Of a stretch of 13,776 bases of DNA, positions 5,501-12,871 are shown in pieces. Position 1 is the stretch's first letter, and each line of letters opens with the position of its first letter. The position numbers were made by a program, and so were the translations under genes. The DNA is from Ruminococcaceae bacterium UBA6364 (GTDB taxonomy: Bacteria > Bacillota > Clostridia > Oscillospirales > Acutalibacteraceae). The DNA is taken from NCBI GenBank assembly GCA_002440045.1, contig DJRI01000032.1:1-13776 (forward strand). The letters run 5' to 3'. The notes below the pieces were generated by a model that saw only the letters and a list, made by a program, of their open reading frames with translations, was not told the origin of the DNA and searched no databases.

Positions 5501-8008
5501 TATATAAAGCGCGCCGTCAAGCGTAATGTCTTTAAGAAGAAGGAGCATAGCGTTATTATACGTGGCAGCGCTCATAGCCTTGCGCATTTCTTCAGCCGAA
5601 GCAAAACGCTCGGCAGGAGCAGTCGGGTAAAGTATTTTTGCCACTGCGGGGTTTTTGCACCTTGTGCAGACGTCGGTTTTTTCGTCAAAGCTGTGCGAAG
5701 CGTAAACGGTAACATAAACCGTAGATTTATTTCCCGCACTGTCGGTTACGGTAATTGTGTGTTCACGCGAATCGCCCGAAACGGTAACACCGTTGTTTTC
5801 ATCGGCTGTTACCGCTTTGCCGTCAAGCGTTATTTCGGCAATATTCTTTTCAACAACGGTAACGGTTTTTTCAAAGCAGAACGCATAATGTCCGCCGTTT
5901 TCCATACCGTAAAACGCGGGCGCGGTTTTATCTATTTCAAAGCCGTTTGACGAGATGTATGAAACATTGCCCGCAAAGTCGGTTATACGAGCATATACAA
6001 CATATTTGCCCTCTTTTAATATGCTTACGGGACCTGTGTATTCTGTAAAATCGGCTGTTTTTAAAGCTTCTTCGCTTATAACATCATCGCTTATAAAATA
6101 CTCAAGCTTTACTTCGTGTTTTGATTTATCAAAGCCTTCGTGGGTGTAGCTGTCGTCTTTGCCCGTAATTTCGGCAGTGACGTCGTTTTTAAAGAACAAT
6201 CCGAAAGATACGGCGTTTAAAAGCAACTTTAACCCCGAGCGCTCTTTTATTGTAACTTCGCCCGTCGGCGCTGTCGTATCCTTTAAGCATTCGCCGTATT
6301 CCGCATGGCAAAGAGAGCAAACCGCCCTTTCAAAATAGCTTGCATTTCTTTCGGGAGTGCCGTTATGATAGCAAAGAAGTCCGCATTCGCAAGCGCCGTT
6401 TATGCCGTTTGTGTTGTGCGCCGTGTGGGGAACAACCGTCACGTTCGATACGCAGGAATATGAATAGCCGTCCTCAATCTTCCCTGTATTTTTATTTGCA
6501 AATGCAAAGCCCTCTGCCAGCAGTTCGGCGGGCTTTCGGTTTACATAGTCATAAACATCGCTGAATGTTCCGCCCGAAATTTCAACCTTAACATCTTTGC
6601 CGGCTCTTGAAACCTCATCTGCCGTGCCGCCTTTTACGATGATTTTGCCGACAGAGGCGGTTGACGAGTTGACTATCTGATGGAAACTGCCGTTTTCAAC
6701 GGTCATTTCGCCGCTTAAAAGATAAAGATAGCGAACATAGCCCGTTTTGTTTTCACTGCTGTCTTTTACGGTAAGATATCCGTTTAAAAAATTATTGTTT
6801 TCATCCACATCGCCGACAAGAAGATTCTCCGAAGTATCTATTTTATGCCCGTTGAGGTCAAGCGTGTAAGGCCCGCCCGAAACATATATTGTTCTGCTGT
6901 TTTCGGTAATATCTGTAAAAAGCGTAACGGTATCATCTGCGTCGGCAGCCGTAAAAGCCTCATTTATAGTGGCATAATAGCCCCTGAAAGTACCGTTTGA
7001 ATCAGTCACGCCAAAGGCGAATATTTCGCCGCACTCGCTGCAGATACCGTTTTCGATTTTATGAGCGTGCGCCAAAACCGCAACGTCCGAAAGCGCTGCA
7101 GCCGCAGGGGACTGATATTCGTTATATCCGCCGTTTTCGCCGTAATAGAACGAATAGCCTTTTTTAAGAAGATAGCGAAGCTGTGCGGGACTGCCGCTTG
7201 CATCATTAAGAGTAGATATTTTTTCAAACGTGCCGCCGCTTATAAACACGTTTTGCGGATTGGTTAAGGGGTTGGAAAACGCAATCTCCCCGAAAGTGCC
7301 GCCCGAAATATTCCATATGCCGCTTGCCGCCCATTTGCCGCTGTGTAAGCCGCCGGTGACATTAAATATGTATTCTCCCTCCGCGCCCGTTTCGCTGTCA
7401 TAATACGGGTTTACAGACGACACGCACTTAACACTGCCGCCCGCGATATTAAAAGTGCCGCTTCCGCCCTCACAGGCGATATTCCACACTGTGCCGCCGT
7501 TTAAAGTAACGGTGCCGTTTATAAGCTGAACACCTGCCATTGTGTCGCTGTTGTCTTCTGTGCCGATTGTTCCGCTTTCGACAGTCAGTGTGCCCGATAT
7601 AACGTCAACTTCGCCCGTAATACCTCCGCCGCCGACGCTGTCTTTAACGGTCATATTACCCTCATAGGTCGCGGTAATTTCATATGTTTCTTCGTCATAA
7701 TCCTCCCAGCCGACGAAAACACACGGAATTGTGTATCCGTTAAGCTCCAAAGTGATGCTCTTGTTTTTTACAATAACATTGTCACTGTCGCTTAACTCTG
7801 CATTTTTCATAAGCTTTACGGTGTCGCCGTCTTTAGCCTCGGAAAAAGCCGCAATAACATCCGAATATTGCGTTGTTGTGCCGCCCGATTTAACCTCTGC
7901 CGCAATTTCGCCTGCGGCAAAAACAGACGCAGGTACTAATGAAAGCACCATAATAACCGCAAGAAGCGCTGAGAGAAATTTCTTTTTTATTGTTGCGTTT
8001 TTGTTCAT
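2501..8008 (-). CDS. Giant secreted beta-helix protein with Ig-like insert, GLUG-like region and dockerin-like C-terminus
   Basis: This 1835-aa protein starts with a signal peptide (KKK, hydrophobic core, VFA|AG near residue 31). Five beta-helix-type modules follow, each opening with a line such as DTVKLMKNAEL and a core such as LELNGYTI or LDLNGHKI, then strings of GGT/GGSF-type rungs. Modules are separated by His/Cys cassettes (HKIENGICSECG, HSFDEKTDVCTRC, HCYKDGKCIDCG, HRYKDNVCISCG, HYYYDGVCVLCG). Between modules 2 and 3 lies an Ig-like segment of about 195 aa ending DKTAP...DSAGNKSTVYVTVY. Residues of about 1500-1700 show GLUG-like repeats (SGGIVGYY, AGGIIGEA). Calcium loops start near 1727, 1759 and 1806 (NVNGDETVDIND, DVNRDGKVNEND, DINCDGVVDVLD). 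There is no LPXTG or S-layer motif, so attachment is most likely through dockerin-cohesin contact. AGGGAG sits 7 nt before ATG. No catalytic domain is recognised; an adhesin, carbohydrate-binding or scaffold role is inferred. Confidence 0.88.
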   Translation of the reverse strand: MNKNATIKKKFLSALLAVIMVLSLVPASVFAAGEIAAEVKSGGTTTQYSDVIAAFSEAKDGDTVKLMKNAELSDSDNVIVKNKSITLELNGYTIPCVFVGWEDYDEETYEITATYEGNMTVKDSVGGGGITGEVDVISGTLTVESGTIGTEDNSDTMAGVQLINGTVTLNGGTVWNIACEGGSGTFNIAGGSVKCVSSVNPYYDSETGAEGEYIFNVTGGLHSGKWAASGIWNISGGTFGEIAFSNPLTNPQNVFISGGTFEKISTLNDASGSPAQLRYLLKKGYSFYYGENGGYNEYQSPAAAALSDVAVLAHAHKIENGICSECGEIFAFGVTDSNGTFRGYYATINEAFTAADADDTVTLFTDITENSRTIYVSGGPYTLDLNGHKIDTSENLLVGDVDENNNFLNGYLTVKDSSENKTGYVRYLYLLSGEMTVENGSFHQIVNSSTASVGKIIVKGGTADEVSRAGKDVKVEISGGTFSDVYDYVNRKPAELLAEGFAFANKNTGKIEDGYSYSCVSNVTVVPHTAHNTNGINGACECGLLCYHNGTPERNASYFERAVCSLCHAEYGECLKDTTAPTGEVTIKERSGLKLLLNAVSFGLFFKNDVTAEITGKDDSYTHEGFDKSKHEVKLEYFISDDVISEEALKTADFTEYTGPVSILKEGKYVVYARITDFAGNVSYISSNGFEIDKTAPAFYGMENGGHYAFCFEKTVTVVEKNIAEITLDGKAVTADENNGVTVSGDSREHTITVTDSAGNKSTVYVTVYASHSFDEKTDVCTRCKNPAVAKILYPTAPAERFASAEEMRKAMSAATYNNAMLLLLKDITLDGALYISGEGLTFDLNGKSLNCGDVYINTQSVVTFISSNGEGTLSADIMLDSENAALTLGDGLGSIKSVHVKNGSLTVLSGRYGKITVENGKNSVSLCGGSFENILSAKNPESFLESGKKFFLEKTDGTFSLCGGFTNPDGSYEFSADSENKRVFVAEHCYKDGKCIDCGALLPVKITYGENTEYFEKLSEAVEKLNNEGGGRLEIRSNVTADKKNITVSSNIKFVLTKSELSGQKLTVKSGDVTFDASGFGVVSCPLYVTGGTVTVNSGNFSSATVMNRGASLNVNGGVFTVLKATNSGRLNIYKGEIKSLKHLSKSADVKLYGGNYYNLSTPQNPEDLLAEGKNYYIPSKGTVAEEGDFTKDGIRYTFIGNSSKYLLVDGHRYKDNVCISCGYSRPINVKIRDDMQFFAEDFDDAVSTSEYFGAGTYEFFRSLERGENEITIARNSVTLALSGNSLSGGNIRVGRNISLTVPAGEGTLYCRLIVNGTARFEGGTFKGEISIEGGKAEIGGGEFYKITSTENPEQYLLDGYEFRLVTADGVKEAADAFTLENGVYKFDGGENSYLVAIKDHYYYDGVCVLCGEAEKPEKLTAETAANYGLSSEYAGFYAVKNYGDLLSWSKNIDGSCVLLGDILIKAEYGWAAPEAENIVFDGNGHTVTLYAKGGISGDYGLFKMLTKSTVRNLVLKGEISASVSGNFGAVGGTLSDTTVERVMSFMNIENRYSSGSVASGGIVGYYATNPNSNAKIENCAVYADIKGVVAGGIIGEARGSGNCTLSDCVYKGDVTKVNSPYPFLKSYCGAIVGSDRMMGASYYTNIYYKEKDGIAFYGKSEVGINASDVEEKSEESFRSGEVASLLPAFGQLSNTEGSYPIITDNDHYRAKKIDGAGYTVAQKGNVNGDETVDINDYQLAVNTALSKNNTDEYAKYDVNRDGKVNENDLKALSKTAVLTEREVVRFSELLSNRGEPLYDNWSSDINCDGVVDVLDCALLEKMINAQKVEITAK

Positions 8009-8026
8009 TTCGTTACTCCCTTATGC

Positions 8027-8060
8027 GGTTTTTGCATCGGCAAACGCCGATGCAAAAGCC
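8027..8060 (-). other. Intercistronic perfect hairpin without a U-tract
   Basis: In the 70-nt gap between the two giant genes, 8030-8041 and 8046-8057 are exactly complementary (12 bp, 4-nt loop). Two more G-C pairs lie beyond one mismatch (8027-8028 with 8059-8060). Neither strand has a T-run after the stem, so it is not a standard intrinsic terminator. It lies 18 nt beyond the upstream stop codon and upstream of the downstream RBS. It could stabilise or process a two-gene mRNA, or attenuate the distal gene. Confidence 0.7.
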
Positions 8061-8078
8061 GTGAGCATAATAACATTT

Positions 8079-11000
8079 TTAAATACTGATTATTACCTTA
8101 TGACCGCCAAGCATCTTTTCAAGAAGCATGCAGTCAAGCACGTCTACAGCCCCGTCGTCGTTTATATCGGCTCTTAAGGTGTAGCCGCCCTTTGTAAGGG
8201 TTGAAGCAAGCGATACGATTTTTGAATAGTGCTCGTCGCTGACGCCGTTCGCCTTTGCCGCAATGCAGTCAAGAACGTCAACAACGCCGTCGCCGTTTAT
8301 GTCGTATTGAGAAAACTCTGCGGTATTATTCTCCGAAAGCGCCGCGTTTACCAAATTCTGATAATCGTTCACATCAACAACGCCGTCGCCGTTCGTCTCG
8401 CCCTTTTTAAGAATAGAATATCCGCCGCCTGTTACGCTTAATACGCGGTAATCTTCATTGTCTGTAAGTATAGGAAGCGCGCCGCTTGCGTTAGACGTCT
8501 GACCCCAAACCTTGCCGCCGTTGATTTCTGCAAGTAAATAAGCCACTCTGCCCGAATAGAAAGAATCCTCCGCTACCTTCACCACATCGGACAAAAGGCG
8601 TTCCTCTTCGCCGTCACCGACAGTTTCCCATCTGCTCAGCGTATAAAAATACGAGCTTTCTATTGTAAGCATATCTTTTTCACAGGCGTTATTGCCGACA
8701 AAAGCACCCCAAACAGCCGCAGTTGCATTTTTGCTGAAAAACGCACAGCTCTTAATACTCACACTGCTGTTCGCTTTTCCTACAAATCCGCCTGCGTTAT
8801 CTGCATCTAAAGCGGCATAAACGGCGCTATTTTCAACAGAACCGCCGAATTCGCCCGCAAGCCCGCCGACAAAGTTATTTGCGCCGCCGTCAACGAAAAC
8901 TGTAACGGTAGACATAACCTTTTCAACCTTGACGTTGCTTCCGACGCCCATAAGAGCGCCGACAGAGCCTGTAAACACACCCTCGATTCTTCCTTTAAGC
9001 GTAAGATTTTTAATCTCGCCGCCTGTTTTTTCGCGGAACATGCCGAAATTAATGTTGCTTATCTCGTCGGTTTCTTTCACAGAAGTGAAAAGAAGCGTTA
9101 TTGTGTGGCCGTTACCGTCAAAGATTTTATCGTTCGGGAGTATGCCCGTAAAGCCCGAGTATTTATCAACCTCAATATCACCGATAAGCACTGCGTCGCG
9201 CGCGGGATTTTTTGAGTAGCTTATAAGGTGGTCGAGCGTTCTTATGGCGCTGAAGCCGATGTAATCTTTCGTAAGACCCAATTCTTTATAATTGTCTTTT
9301 GTAACGGTCGTTGGGTTTGTGTCATAGCCGCAGCGCGTGCATATGCCGCTTTCATTAAATCTGTGCTTTTTGCAGATAAATCCGCACGAGGTGCAAACAC
9401 TGTCATTACCGAAGCTGTGGTCGTGCGCTACAACCTTAACTCTTTTCAGACTTGAAACATCATAATTTGTTATAAACGCTTTGTCATAATCCGTATAGGT
9501 ATAGCCGTCGCACAAAACATCTTCAAGAGTGCCGCTTGCAACGGCAATTTCGGCGAATTGACCGCCTCTGAGTAACAGCTTTCCGCTCTTGAGTGAGAAC
9601 AGACCGCTTTCAAGATACATATTTCCCGTCACAAGCGTTGTTCCGCCGTTAAGAGTAACGCTTGCCGCATATTGTTTTACCGGGCCGAATTTAGGGTGGT
9701 CAAGCACGACTTCGGCGTTGCCTTCAACAAGAAGCGACGGTCTGCCGCGGTAATTGCCGCTTGTGAGAGTAAGCTGTCCGCCGTTTATATATATCAGGCG
9801 CTGTGCGGTTGACGACCTGAGTGTGCCGCCGACATTTTTAGAATCCGTAACGGTAACTTTGCCGCCCGTAATATACAAAAAGTCTTTTGTAGAGTTCAGT
9901 GTATAGCCGTTCAAATCTATTGCGAGCTTTCCGGACATTACTTTAAATAACCTTTCGTCTGTTATGTCAAAACTGCTGTTAAGTGTGAGTAAGCACACTT
10001 CGTCGCCCGCATTTTTTGCCGCCGCAACAGCTTCTTTAACCGTGGCGTAATAAGGCTCGCCGTCGCCGATTTTTACAATAAACGGTGCGGCTGTTTTACA
10101 GATTGTGCACTTGCCGTCGCTGTCATATATGTGATTTTCGCACACCTTGTCGCAGTTAAGGCAGTTGGTTCCGCCGTCGAAACTGTGTCTGTGATAAACA
10201 ACCGAAACGTTTTCAATCGTTTTAAGACCGTTTGCAACGGTGAGTTCGCCCGCCGAGGTTTTATAAACGCTGTTTGCTCCGAGAAGGCTTTCAAGCGTTT
10301 GGGAGTCTGACTTTTCGACGGTGAGCTTTTTGTATGAGCCGGAGGTAATCTCGGCGCTGCCTTTTCCTTCTATTGAAACTGTGTTAAATGAGCCGCTTTT
10401 TCCGACGAATATTCCGTCTTTGACGGTTAATGTGTTATTAAACGTACTGCTGCTCGCCGTCAGTGTGCCGCCGTTTACCGTTAAAGAATTGAATATGCCG
10501 CCAATCGCCGCTACCGTGCTGTCGGTTGTATTCACAAAATTGAACGTGCCGCCGTTCAGCGTCAGTGTGCCGTTTTTTGCCGTCACAGAATTGAGTGTGC
10601 CGCCGCTCGTTTTGAGCGTGCCGCCGTCAACCGTGACACCGGAGTATGTTCCGTCGTTTATTGTAAGTCCGCCCAAAACGTTTATTTTTGCAAACACATT
10701 GCCGTTTCCCTTAATTGTTGCGGACGCATTTTTGCCGATTGTAAGAGTATCTGCGGTGTCGGCTGTCAGATTTTTCCCCGAAAGATAAAGCGTAACATTT
10801 TTGTTGACCGTGTTGTCCTCGTTAGTTTTGCTCAATGCATAATCGGCTAAAAAGAGTATGGTATGGCCGTCGCCGGTAATTTTTAAAGCCTCGTCAAGCG
10901 TTTTGTATCTTACAATACCGCCGCCTTTTTCATTCACATCCATTACATAGTAAACCTGCATTTTACAGGTATTGCATATACCGGTTGAGCCGTCGTATTT

Positions 11001-12806
11001 TTCGTGAGGGCAAACCGCGCCGCATTCGCATTTGCCGTCAACACTGCTGTAGGAATGAGTGTGGCGTATTATTTTTAATTCCTCAGTACTCTCTGTAATT
11101 GAGCTTGCATCCACGCGCTTGCCCGAAGCGTCTGTAAACTCTTTGTTCTTTTCAAGAAGCTTATCGAGCGTTCTGCCGTCGGTGCAGGTTATTTTGCCGA
11201 ATCTGCCGCCTCCGAACTGAACGTTTGAGCCGTAACCGTCGATAATAACAGAGCCGGGGGCGTTAACCGTAATTTCACCTATATACGGAGAGCCGTATGA
11301 AGCTTCTTCGCTGTAAAAAAGAAGCTCTGTTGTCGTTCCCGTTACGGAAATTTTATTTACAGTACCTGTGCCCGACAGCCTTAACCCTCTGCCTTCACCA
11401 GCCTTAACGCGAAGCTCGTTAATTGTTTTACCGTTAAGATTAATTGCTATTGACGTTTCAATGTCGTAATAAGACGGCATTGAAACAAGGTCTTTAAGAA
11501 GCTTGGTGCTTGCCGATTTTCCCTCGCCTTTTAAGCATTCTTCAAACGTTCTGTAGTAATTGTACTTGCCCGCATAATTTGTATAAGCCATTATCGCCGC
11601 AGAGCACTCGCAGTTTGCGTCTTTGCATGTGCCGTCGGTGTTATAGTCACAGGTGTGCTTGACAACCGAAACCGTTCCGTCGCTTTTGGTTATATCGGAA
11701 GCGTCGATATATTTTCCCGTGCTTTCTGATTTAAGAACATAGCCCACGGGCAAAAGGTATATGAGCGCGCCGCCCGTTCTGTCCTCAAAATAGTCAAACA
11801 TACCGCCCTTAACAGTAAGCGTTGAGTTTTTCTGTTTCCAAAGAGTCCACATTTTAGAGCCTTCGACGGTTACCTTTGAAGAGCCGCGCGTATAAACCTC
11901 GTTTATATTCCTTTTTGTGCCGACAGTGCCTTTTATTACAAGCTGCGCCGTGCCGTATGTCCTTACACAGCGAGTATAAAAGCCGTTTGTGTCAAAAATG
12001 AAGTTGCCGTAATTTACGTCGCTGTAACACTCGTCGTTATCTCTTATAAGCGTTACGGTACAGCCGTCGTTTTCGCTTTTGCCCGCGCTTTCAAACGCAC
12101 GGCTGAGCACGGTGAAATAGCTTGTGGTATCGCCGTTTTTAAGCGTTGCAACAAGCTTTTTTCCACACCAATAGCACCAGTTGTTAAGCCCCAGCGTATG
12201 CTCTTTGTGCTCTACAACGGTAACGCCCTTTGCGCTGTAAACGCCGCTTGTTCTTTCGGCGTCGATAATTGAGCCGTTCATGCTGAAGGCATAGTCCGTC
12301 GGAAGCATTTCGCCTGCCATGCCCTGTTTGCTTTCAATCTGAATATATTTTCCGCCTGTTAAAGTGACCGTTCCGCCGTCGTTTTCAAGGTAGTCATAAG
12401 TGCCCTGATCAATTGAAACCGTCGCGCCGCTTTTAACATAAAGCTTGCCTATGTAGTTGTGATTACTGCCGCCGGCGCCGTCGCCCGTTACTGTAACAGT
12501 GCCGCTTTCAACAGTAAGATTGTTAAGAGAAAAGCCGTTTAAATTTAAAGTAAACGTGCCGCCCTTAACATACAGCGCCGTTGTGTCGGTATTCTTATAT
12601 GCATGAATTTTAACCGTGCAGTCTTTATAATCGCTGTTGTCTTTTAAAGCGTTTGCACAGTCGTTGAAGCTTGTGAAATAAACCGTCGGCGAGCTCGCTC
12701 CCGAAGGCGTTATGCTTGCAACGTTGTCTGCCGCAAACGCATACGTCGGGCAGAGCGCGAGCAATAACACAAAGCTCAGTAAAAAACATAATATCCGTTT
12801 TTTCAT
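8079..12806 (-). CDS. Giant secreted beta-helix protein with His/Cys cassettes, GLUG-like region and dockerin-like C-terminus
   Basis: This 1575-aa paralogue of the next gene has a signal peptide (MKKR, hydrophobic core, AFA|AD near residue 25). It carries five beta-helix-type modules marked by LNLNGFSL, FDTNGFYT, INLNGKTI, LYLSGKNL and IDLNGYTL. Between them are His/Cys cassettes. The last three are enlarged, for example HDHSFGNDSVCTSCG followed by FICKKHRFNESGICTRCG. Residues 724-827 form a six-copy 17/18-residue repeat. GLUG-like repeats (VGGLAGEF, AGGFVGKA) precede the C-terminus, where calcium loops begin near 1470, 1502 and 1547 (ETNGDGVVDVND, DINGDGVVDVLD, DINDDGAVDVLD). AAAGGTGG precedes ATG by about 9 nt. 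The 65-bp gap to the LuxR-type gene has no hairpin terminator and no convincing promoter, so co-transcription is possible. Secretion and a dockerin-like tail are well supported. Binding partner and function are unknown. Confidence 0.88.
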   Translation of the reverse strand: MKKRILCFLLSFVLLLALCPTYAFAADNVASITPSGASSPTVYFTSFNDCANALKDNSDYKDCTVKIHAYKNTDTTALYVKGGTFTLNLNGFSLNNLTVESGTVTVTGDGAGGSNHNYIGKLYVKSGATVSIDQGTYDYLENDGGTVTLTGGKYIQIESKQGMAGEMLPTDYAFSMNGSIIDAERTSGVYSAKGVTVVEHKEHTLGLNNWCYWCGKKLVATLKNGDTTSYFTVLSRAFESAGKSENDGCTVTLIRDNDECYSDVNYGNFIFDTNGFYTRCVRTYGTAQLVIKGTVGTKRNINEVYTRGSSKVTVEGSKMWTLWKQKNSTLTVKGGMFDYFEDRTGGALIYLLPVGYVLKSESTGKYIDASDITKSDGTVSVVKHTCDYNTDGTCKDANCECSAAIMAYTNYAGKYNYYRTFEECLKGEGKSASTKLLKDLVSMPSYYDIETSIAINLNGKTINELRVKAGEGRGLRLSGTGTVNKISVTGTTTELLFYSEEASYGSPYIGEITVNAPGSVIIDGYGSNVQFGGGRFGKITCTDGRTLDKLLEKNKEFTDASGKRVDASSITESTEELKIIRHTHSYSSVDGKCECGAVCPHEKYDGSTGICNTCKMQVYYVMDVNEKGGGIVRYKTLDEALKITGDGHTILFLADYALSKTNEDNTVNKNVTLYLSGKNLTADTADTLTIGKNASATIKGNGNVFAKINVLGGLTINDGTYSGVTVDGGTLKTSGGTLNSVTAKNGTLTLNGGTFNFVNTTDSTVAAIGGIFNSLTVNGGTLTASSSTFNNTLTVKDGIFVGKSGSFNTVSIEGKGSAEITSGSYKKLTVEKSDSQTLESLLGANSVYKTSAGELTVANGLKTIENVSVVYHRHSFDGGTNCLNCDKVCENHIYDSDGKCTICKTAAPFIVKIGDGEPYYATVKEAVAAAKNAGDEVCLLTLNSSFDITDERLFKVMSGKLAIDLNGYTLNSTKDFLYITGGKVTVTDSKNVGGTLRSSTAQRLIYINGGQLTLTSGNYRGRPSLLVEGNAEVVLDHPKFGPVKQYAASVTLNGGTTLVTGNMYLESGLFSLKSGKLLLRGGQFAEIAVASGTLEDVLCDGYTYTDYDKAFITNYDVSSLKRVKVVAHDHSFGNDSVCTSCGFICKKHRFNESGICTRCGYDTNPTTVTKDNYKELGLTKDYIGFSAIRTLDHLISYSKNPARDAVLIGDIEVDKYSGFTGILPNDKIFDGNGHTITLLFTSVKETDEISNINFGMFREKTGGEIKNLTLKGRIEGVFTGSVGALMGVGSNVKVEKVMSTVTVFVDGGANNFVGGLAGEFGGSVENSAVYAALDADNAGGFVGKANSSVSIKSCAFFSKNATAAVWGAFVGNNACEKDMLTIESSYFYTLSRWETVGDGEEERLLSDVVKVAEDSFYSGRVAYLLAEINGGKVWGQTSNASGALPILTDNEDYRVLSVTGGGYSILKKGETNGDGVVDVNDYQNLVNAALSENNTAEFSQYDINGDGVVDVLDCIAAKANGVSDEHYSKIVSLASTLTKGGYTLRADINDDGAVDVLDCMLLEKMLGGHKVIISI
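10326..10637 (-). repeat. Six-copy 17/18-residue beta-helix rung repeat inside the 1575-aa protein
   Basis: Residues 724-827 divide into six consecutive units: four of 17 residues (VTVDGGTLKTSGGTLNS, VTAKNGTLTLNGGTFNF, VNTTDSTVAAIGGIFNS, LTVNGGTLTASSSTFNN) and two of 18 (TLTVKDGIFVGKSGSFNT, VSIEGKGSAEITSGSYKK). Each has a V/L-T-V strand, a G-T/S-L/A strand and a GGTFNS-like strand and turn, as expected for the coils of a parallel beta-helix. The repeat is clear in protein and visible in DNA as recurring gtgccgccg blocks about 51 bases apart. Confidence 0.8.
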
Positions 12807-12871
12807 AAAATAACGCCACCTTTTATTTTATAGATTTTTGATTATTTATTGATTTTTACAGTACCGTGCCG

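Noticed and set aside
7731..8177. Plus-strand open frame of 148 codons spanning the gap between the giant genes
   Set aside because: It is antisense to the signal peptide of one gene and the dockerin tail of the other, so its hydrophobic part is only a reflection. There is no ribosome site.
10321..10788. Plus-strand open frame of 155 codons rich in Pro, Val and Pro-Pro pairs
   Set aside because: It lies wholly antisense to the repetitive beta-helix coding region. Its composition is the mirror of GGT/GGTF codons, and no Shine-Dalgarno or domain is seen.
12827..12832. TATAAA on the minus strand as a -10 box for the 1575-aa protein gene
   Set aside because: Transcription would start inside the Shine-Dalgarno sequence, and there is no -35 match at 16-18 bp.
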